This document shows, piece after piece, positions 6,431-10,200 of a stretch of 10,200 nt of DNA. The notes below the pieces were generated by a model that worked only from the letters and a program-made list of their open reading frames with translations, made no database searches and had not been told where the DNA came from. The translations under genes and the position numbers were made by a program. The stretch spans positions 1-10,200 of the forward strand of contig JBGTCD010000150.1 of assembly GCA_041749015.1 (NCBI GenBank). Reading direction: 5' to 3'. This DNA is from JBGTCD01 sp041749015 (GTDB lineage: Bacteria > Bacteroidota > Bacteroidia > Cytophagales > Cyclobacteriaceae). The stretch's first letter is position 1. Each line of letters begins with the position of its first letter.

Positions 6431-7513
6431 TCACTTATTAAAAAAATTATTAATTTCATTTACTATTACTTTGGCAGCATCACCATTCCCATATAATTTA
6501 TTTTCAAATGTTTCAGATGGTACGTTCATAGCTGAATCAATAATTTCATTAATTCTCATAAGATCATTGGCGATTACAATATTAACACCTATTTCTACCA
6601 ACTCCCGCCATTCCGTCTCTGTTCGCAAAGTAATACATGGCACCTTATTGAAGAATGCTTCTTTTTGTATCCCTCCGGAATCTGTCATAATTAAATAGGA
6701 TTTTCGTTGCAAATAAAGCATATCTATATAGCCAACAGGGTCGATAAGGGAAAGATTGGAAGGCACTTTAATTTTAAATTCCTGAATTCGCTTTGCCGTT
6801 CTGGGATGCACAGGAAAAATAAACTTATGTTTTAGCCTGTTTAAGGACTCTAGGATATTGGATAATTTATTCTGATTATCCACATTTTCAGCTCTGTGTA
6901 AGGTCAAGAGAATAAATGGATATTCCGATAGGTTTTCTAAAATCCTATTTGATCGTTTAAATGCTATATTACCATACATCAATACAGCATCATACATCAC
7001 GTCTCCTGAAAATATAATTTTTTCCTTTTCAATACCTTCTGAAATTAATTGTTTGGTAGCAGCACGAGAAGGAGTAAACAAAATATCCGCGGCATGATCT
7101 GTTAGTATTCGGTTAATCTCCTCAGGCATCTGGCGATTAAATGACCGCAACCCGGCTTCTACATGTGCTAAGGGTACCTGAAGCTTGGAAGCAGCAATCG
7201 CACCAGCCAGGGTAGAATCTGTATCGCCATAAACTAATACGATATCCGGCTTTTCATTTATTAGCACCTCCTCTATTTTTTCTATCATTCTACCAGTATT
7301 CTGACCATGAGAACCACCCCCTATATTCAGGTGAAATGCCGGAGCCGGGATTTGGAGCTCTTCGAAAAAAACCTCAGACATATTCGTATCGAAATGTTGT
7401 CCAGTATGCAGGAGTAATTCTTCTATTCCAGATTCAAGTGCCAAAACCTTAGAAACGGTAGCCGCCTTTATAAATTGAGGTCTTGCTCCTATAATTGTAA
7501 CTACTTTCTTCAA
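6431..7513 (-). CDS. wecB: Non-hydrolysing UDP-N-acetylglucosamine 2-epimerase, WecB/WbpI type
   Basis: Cytoplasmic enzyme of 360 residues that inverts C2 of UDP-GlcNAc to give UDP-ManNAc, or of a 2,3-diacetamido uronate relative in the WbpI branch. VVTIIGARPQFIKAA (4-18) opens the GT-B-like fold. HTGQHFDTNMSEVFFEEL (36-53) and GGGSHGQNTG (65-74) follow; the latter pair resembles the WbpI side of the family. YGDTDST (95-101) with Asp97, HVEAGLRSF (117-125) with Glu119, MPEEINR (129-135) with Glu131, and LHRAEN (205-210) with His206 are the counterparts of the E. coli WecB catalytic residues. TDSGGIQKEA (277-286) binds UDP. Full length and all key residues are present. The start is TTG (7511-7513), seven bases after the methyltransferase stop; no in-frame ATG lies upstream and the N-terminus aligns perfectly. 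The exact substrate (GlcNAc or a diacetamido uronate) is open. Confidence 0.92.
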   Translation of the reverse strand: MKKVVTIIGARPQFIKAATVSKVLALESGIEELLLHTGQHFDTNMSEVFFEELQIPAPAFHLNIGGGSHGQNTGRMIEKIEEVLINEKPDIVLVYGDTDSTLAGAIAASKLQVPLAHVEAGLRSFNRQMPEEINRILTDHAADILFTPSRAATKQLISEGIEKEKIIFSGDVMYDAVLMYGNIAFKRSNRILENLSEYPFILLTLHRAENVDNQNKLSNILESLNRLKHKFIFPVHPRTAKRIQEFKIKVPSNLSLIDPVGYIDMLYLQRKSYLIMTDSGGIQKEAFFNKVPCITLRTETEWRELVEIGVNIVIANDLMRINEIIDSAMNVPSETFENKLYGNGDAAKVIVNEINNFFNK

Positions 7514-7520
7514 ATTTTGA

Positions 7521-8183
7521 CTATTGATGAGTTTTATTTAATATAAAGAATTGATGTGGGCGATTCCTTGGGTCAGCAAAGCACTTTTCGATAGTGAAAT
7601 GCTTTGAGATTTTCCTTTTAATAGCTTTAATGTGCCATTCTCTATCCGCATCAATTTGCCAATGATGATCATCAGAAATTTGATTTGTTGGTATACGAAT
7701 AAAAGTAGACACATGAACTCTATGCAGAAAAGGTATTTTAATGCTCAATGAGGCATCAAGCAGTATTCTATGAGACCTTGGCAAGGTAAGTACAAGATGG
7801 CCGGATGTCAAATTTGCCAATTTTTCTAATATTTTCTCAAAACAAGAAAAAGGCAAGTGTTCTAAAACCTCAGCACAAAGGATCAAATCAAAAGATTGAT
7901 TCTCAAAATACTTCTCAATTTCGAGAATATTACCAATTACATCAGGGTTAAGATTTTCATTTATATCGAATGTGGTTACCTGGATACCGGAGGCCTTGAG
8001 AAAACTTGATACTAACCCATTTCCTATTCCAATTTCAAGAATTGTAGTTGGACGCTTTGATTTTACCTCAATAATTTGACTTACCATAGTATCCATTTGG
8101 GAGCGAGCGAAATAACCATCTGTGAAGTAACGATTTCCAGGTAAACTCGCTTCCTCCTTAAGACTTCGACCTTTAGTTTTCAT
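7521..8183 (-). CDS. Class I SAM-dependent methyltransferase
   Basis: A 220-residue Rossmann-fold methyltransferase that would transfer methyl from S-adenosylmethionine. ILEIGIGNGLVSSFL (48-62) is motif I, TTFDINENL (70-78) holds the acidic residue Asp73 that binds the ribose, and FDLILCAEVLEHLPF (98-112) is motif IV with the EVLEH signature. LVLTLPRS (130-137) is the following strand. A later stretch, SDDHHWQIDAD (170-180), is histidine and acid rich and may help bind the substrate. There is no membrane segment. The ATG (8181-8183) is the first after an in-frame stop just upstream; no ribosome binding motif is visible. It is followed after seven bases by the epimerase gene, so both are surely cotranscribed. 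By context it may methylate a sugar or the glycan end, possibly ending chain growth, but nothing in the sequence proves the acceptor. Confidence 0.85.
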   Translation of the reverse strand: MKTKGRSLKEEASLPGNRYFTDGYFARSQMDTMVSQIIEVKSKRPTTILEIGIGNGLVSSFLKASGIQVTTFDINENLNPDVIGNILEIEKYFENQSFDLILCAEVLEHLPFSCFEKILEKLANLTSGHLVLTLPRSHRILLDASLSIKIPFLHRVHVSTFIRIPTNQISDDHHWQIDADREWHIKAIKRKISKHFTIEKCFADPRNRPHQFFILNKTHQ

Positions 8184-8473
8184 AATTAGTATGGTTTACA
8201 AGAAAAATCCTGACATAGAACTGAAATAACCTGCCCAAAAATCTCAAAAAATGCAATGGGCCAAAGGTATAGTAGGACTTGTGCATAGTTTATTATATTA
8301 TAAGTCTCAAAACAAAGAATATATTACCATATGTGACCATCTTCCCTCAAGGCATAAATATTAAAATCTTTACGTATGCTAGTAGACTGATAGGGGAATT
8401 AGGTCTTTTATCTCTGCCGGGATATGCTGGGTTTAGGTAAAACCAGAAATATCAATTCAAATATTTTGCTCAT
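8184..8473. other. 290-base intergenic gap without a supported gene
   Basis: AT-rich spacer between the capsule glycosyltransferase and the methyltransferase. On the minus strand a 21-codon ORF (8408-8473, starting MSKIFELIFLVLPKPS) begins right after the preceding stop, and an open stretch of 45 codons (8189-8323) ends just before the methyltransferase, with hydrophobic content such as NIINYAQVLLYLWPIAFF. They are in different frames and match nothing I know; decayed coding sequence is possible but unproven. A plus-strand 37-codon ORF at 8251-8364 overlaps them. TACCTTTG at 8262-8269 on the minus strand fits the Bacteroidota -7 element TAnnTTTG, but I see no -33 partner. No terminator hairpin is evident. 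Confidence 0.4.
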
Positions 8474-9865
8474 TCAAATTTCCATATCCCCTTTAATTAA
8501 ATGCTTGATTAACTTCAAATAAACTTGCCGTCTAGCCTTATCAAGGCCCAAATTGGTCACTTCATTTTCGCACAATTGAAGAGAATTTTCCCACATCATT
8601 TTTAAATTTTCAACAGATGTTTCGCTTACTTTTTCCTTATCAAAACCTTTCAAACATTTATTAAAAAAAGATTCCAGACCATTTGAATTTTCATAAACAT
8701 ACATGCCAAAAGAATTGCTTATTTGAGGAACACCTAAAAAAGCTGTAGGCTTGCCTCTAACCAGTGACTCAATGCCAACTGTTCCTGAGATTGTAACCAC
8801 AGCAATTGACTTATCTATTATTTCAAATGGACTTTCTTCAATTCTTATCAGTCTAATATTATGGATTTTTAAAATATCATCGTAAAAAGATGGATGCCTA
8901 TGTTTTGGATGACATAAGTTAGTAAAAGTAGAAGGGTGCTCCCTAACATATATAGCAATGTCATCCGGCAGGCAAGCTCTTAGCTCCATTATCGCCAAGG
9001 TTTGCTGTGTAAAACCAAAAGCCTCCGGCAATGTCGTTCTTTCAGGCTGATAATGCATAAAAAAAACAATAAATGGCTCGTCTCTTAAGGCAATTGATAA
9101 GCTTTTGTATTTACCATAACATTTATACTTATGATAGATATAATGCGGTTTAAACCAAAAACGTTTTAACTCTGAAATGATATTAAAATGCTTGTTATTG
9201 TTTCTTCTTAGCCTTTCTTTTTCGTACTCAGGAATGGCTTCCTGATAACTTGCTTTTAGTTTATTAATGAAATTTTTAAAATTTTGATTGTCATGATCTG
9301 TAATGAGCCCATTCTTACGCTTAAATTTTATAAGTTTTCTATTTCTTTCGATACCGACATAAAGTGCGATATTTTTAAAGTTAGTTACAGATGATGGAAT
9401 TATAGCTTCACCACCTTTCTGTTTTAATACCTGATAACTAATCCAGGACTCAATCTGGTGAGGGGTAGAACTAAACATCACATAATCCGGCCTGAGTTTC
9501 TCAAACAATTCAATTTCCTTCTGAACCTGTAAAATCACATATCTGAAAAAATTATTCATACCTGACCCTATGGCCTTTCCATAAAACCTATCATAAAAAA
9601 GAGGCGTGAGGTCATCCTGAAGTATATTTCGAATGATGTTCAGCGAATCGAACTTGATTTTTTTATGAAGATTTCCTTTATACTTTTTTGGATAAACAAT
9701 CTCTATTTTCTCACCGCATAAATTTTTTATTCTATTTAATTGGCTGGGATCAGGTGAGGTGTAGAATACATTTAAAGCTTTGTTCTCTATATTAATTAGG
9801 TCCAGGATATCTTCATCAGAATAGTAATTTATATTCAATAAAAATTTAGGTTTATCAAATACCAT
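8474..9865 (-). CDS. KpsC/KpsS-like capsular polysaccharide glycosyltransferase
   Basis: A 463-residue soluble protein resembling the capsule polysaccharide biosynthesis family that includes the Kdo transferases KpsC and KpsS. The N-terminal half (1-260) is divergent, with a Lys/Arg-rich, probably helical middle (about 174-255). The C-terminal half carries the recognisable signature: FFMHYQPERTTLP (268-280), YVREHPSTF (306-314), and VVTISGTVGIESLVRGKPTAF (356-376), in which the GT-x-G-x-E-S turn and following GKP correspond to the nucleotide-sugar site of this GT-B fold. KpsC and KpsS add Kdo to a lipid; relatives in O-antigen or exopolysaccharide loci use other sugars, so the donor here is not inferable. 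The ATG (9863-9865) has no Shine-Dalgarno motif. It lies 70 bases from the preceding transferase and is strikingly AT-rich in parts (for example 8641-8700). Membership is confident in the C-terminal half only. Confidence 0.72.
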   Translation of the reverse strand: MVFDKPKFLLNINYYSDEDILDLINIENKALNVFYTSPDPSQLNRIKNLCGEKIEIVYPKKYKGNLHKKIKFDSLNIIRNILQDDLTPLFYDRFYGKAIGSGMNNFFRYVILQVQKEIELFEKLRPDYVMFSSTPHQIESWISYQVLKQKGGEAIIPSSVTNFKNIALYVGIERNRKLIKFKRKNGLITDHDNQNFKNFINKLKASYQEAIPEYEKERLRRNNNKHFNIISELKRFWFKPHYIYHKYKCYGKYKSLSIALRDEPFIVFFMHYQPERTTLPEAFGFTQQTLAIMELRACLPDDIAIYVREHPSTFTNLCHPKHRHPSFYDDILKIHNIRLIRIEESPFEIIDKSIAVVTISGTVGIESLVRGKPTAFLGVPQISNSFGMYVYENSNGLESFFNKCLKGFDKEKVSETSVENLKMMWENSLQLCENEVTNLGLDKARRQVYLKLIKHLIKGDMEI

Positions 9866-9935
9866 GGATAAATATCAATTGACTAAAATACCTGGGTGGA
9901 CTGACCATTATAAACCTCATTTACCAATACTTTAC

Positions 9936-10200
9936 CTATTGAATATTTGAATATATATTGGCAAATTCACGCTTGAATTTTTCGTAGTCTTCACACTGCA
10001 TTACCTGAGCCCACCATAGGTCCAAATCCTCCAGACAATTAAGATGCTCGATCAAGCTCTCAACCGTTAAATGAAGTACGCCCTTCTTTAAAAAAAAATC
10101 ATAATGTGGCAGTATAATATCAGTTGGGTCATTATTGGTCAACACTGCCATAATTGGCTTATCTACGGCGATGCATTCTAAAAAATTTGTAGCAGGGTGA
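9936..10200 (-). CDS. C-terminal part of a putative transferase (LIC12162-like), cut by window edge
   Basis: The reading frame is open to the right edge, so the 5' part lies outside the window; the first complete codon is at 10197-10199. About 87 residues are visible. HPATNFLECIAVDKPIMAVL is a donor-site motif of GT-B transferases (T-x-FLE-x-x-A-x-xKP). It is followed by a PHYDFFLKKGVLHLTVESL segment, then IEHLNCLEDLDLWW and a charged end, EDYEKFKREFANIYS. This order, with a bulky residue pair before a short helical tail, resembles the C-terminus of the LIC12162 family of putative transferases from O-antigen loci. The family call comes from memory of its pattern, not a search. The internal ATG at 10149-10151 is not the start. 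Stop is TAG at 9936-9938. It probably transfers a sugar to the same glycan. Confidence 0.62.
   Translation of the reverse strand, partial: HPATNFLECIAVDKPIMAVLTNNDPTDIILPHYDFFLKKGVLHLTVESLIEHLNCLEDLDLWWAQVMQCEDYEKFKREFANIYSNIQ

Noticed and set aside
8173..8286. Minus-strand 37-codon ORF overlapping the methyltransferase start
   Set aside because: No family features; it competes with another open frame in the same bases and is likely chance.
8251..8364. Plus-strand ORF of 37 codons in the intergenic gap
   Set aside because: Short, no ribosome binding site, opposite to all genes, and matches nothing known to me.

Overview
The window is one stretch of a cell-surface polysaccharide (capsule, exopolysaccharide or O-antigen) biosynthesis locus. 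Every supported gene lies on the minus strand, so transcription runs from the right edge to the left edge. Protein types (an EpsG-type polymerase, the large polysaccharide (de)acetylase family, hexapeptide acyltransferase), the AT-rich sequence and the near absence of Shine-Dalgarno motifs suggest a member of the Bacteroidota, probably Cytophagales-like. This is inference from style, not a taxonomic marker.

In transcription order: (1) the 3' end of a transferase resembling the LIC12162 family, cut by the right edge (9936-10200). (2) A KpsC/KpsS-like capsule glycosyltransferase (8474-9865). (3) A 290-base gap with no convincing gene. (4) A class I SAM methyltransferase (7521-8183). (5) An intact non-hydrolysing UDP-GlcNAc 2-epimerase, WecB/WbpI type, with a TTG start (6431-7513). 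(6) A 291-base gap that contains the 3' remnant of a second, different epimerase gene (6153-6287). (7) A GT-B glycosyltransferase with an unusually good ribosome binding site (5027-6139). (8) An EpsG-type polymerase (3804-5030). (9) A possible 21-codon bridging ORF (3739-3804). (10) A NodB-like polysaccharide deacetylase with a GTG start (2627-3742). (11) A RimK-like ATP-grasp ligase (1629-2630). (12) A GT4 glycosyltransferase whose full N-terminus needs a CTG start (539-1600). (13) A hexapeptide-repeat acyltransferase (9-542).

Pathway reading (inference): the epimerase supplies a ManNAc-type nucleotide sugar. The glycosyltransferases build a lipid-linked repeat unit and the EpsG protein polymerises it. 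Methyl, acyl, deacetyl and ATP-grasp functions decorate it. No flippase, initiating phosphoglycosyltransferase or export gene lies in the window, so the locus extends beyond it.

The most interesting points are the epimerase remnant, which marks a recombination scar between two blocks of the locus; the tightly coupled deacetylase/ATP-grasp pair, which could deacetylate an amino sugar and then acylate the freed amine; and the mini-ORF linking the polymerase to that pair by overlapping stop and start codons. I saw no CRISPR, tRNA, rRNA, complete insertion sequence or convincing intrinsic terminator.
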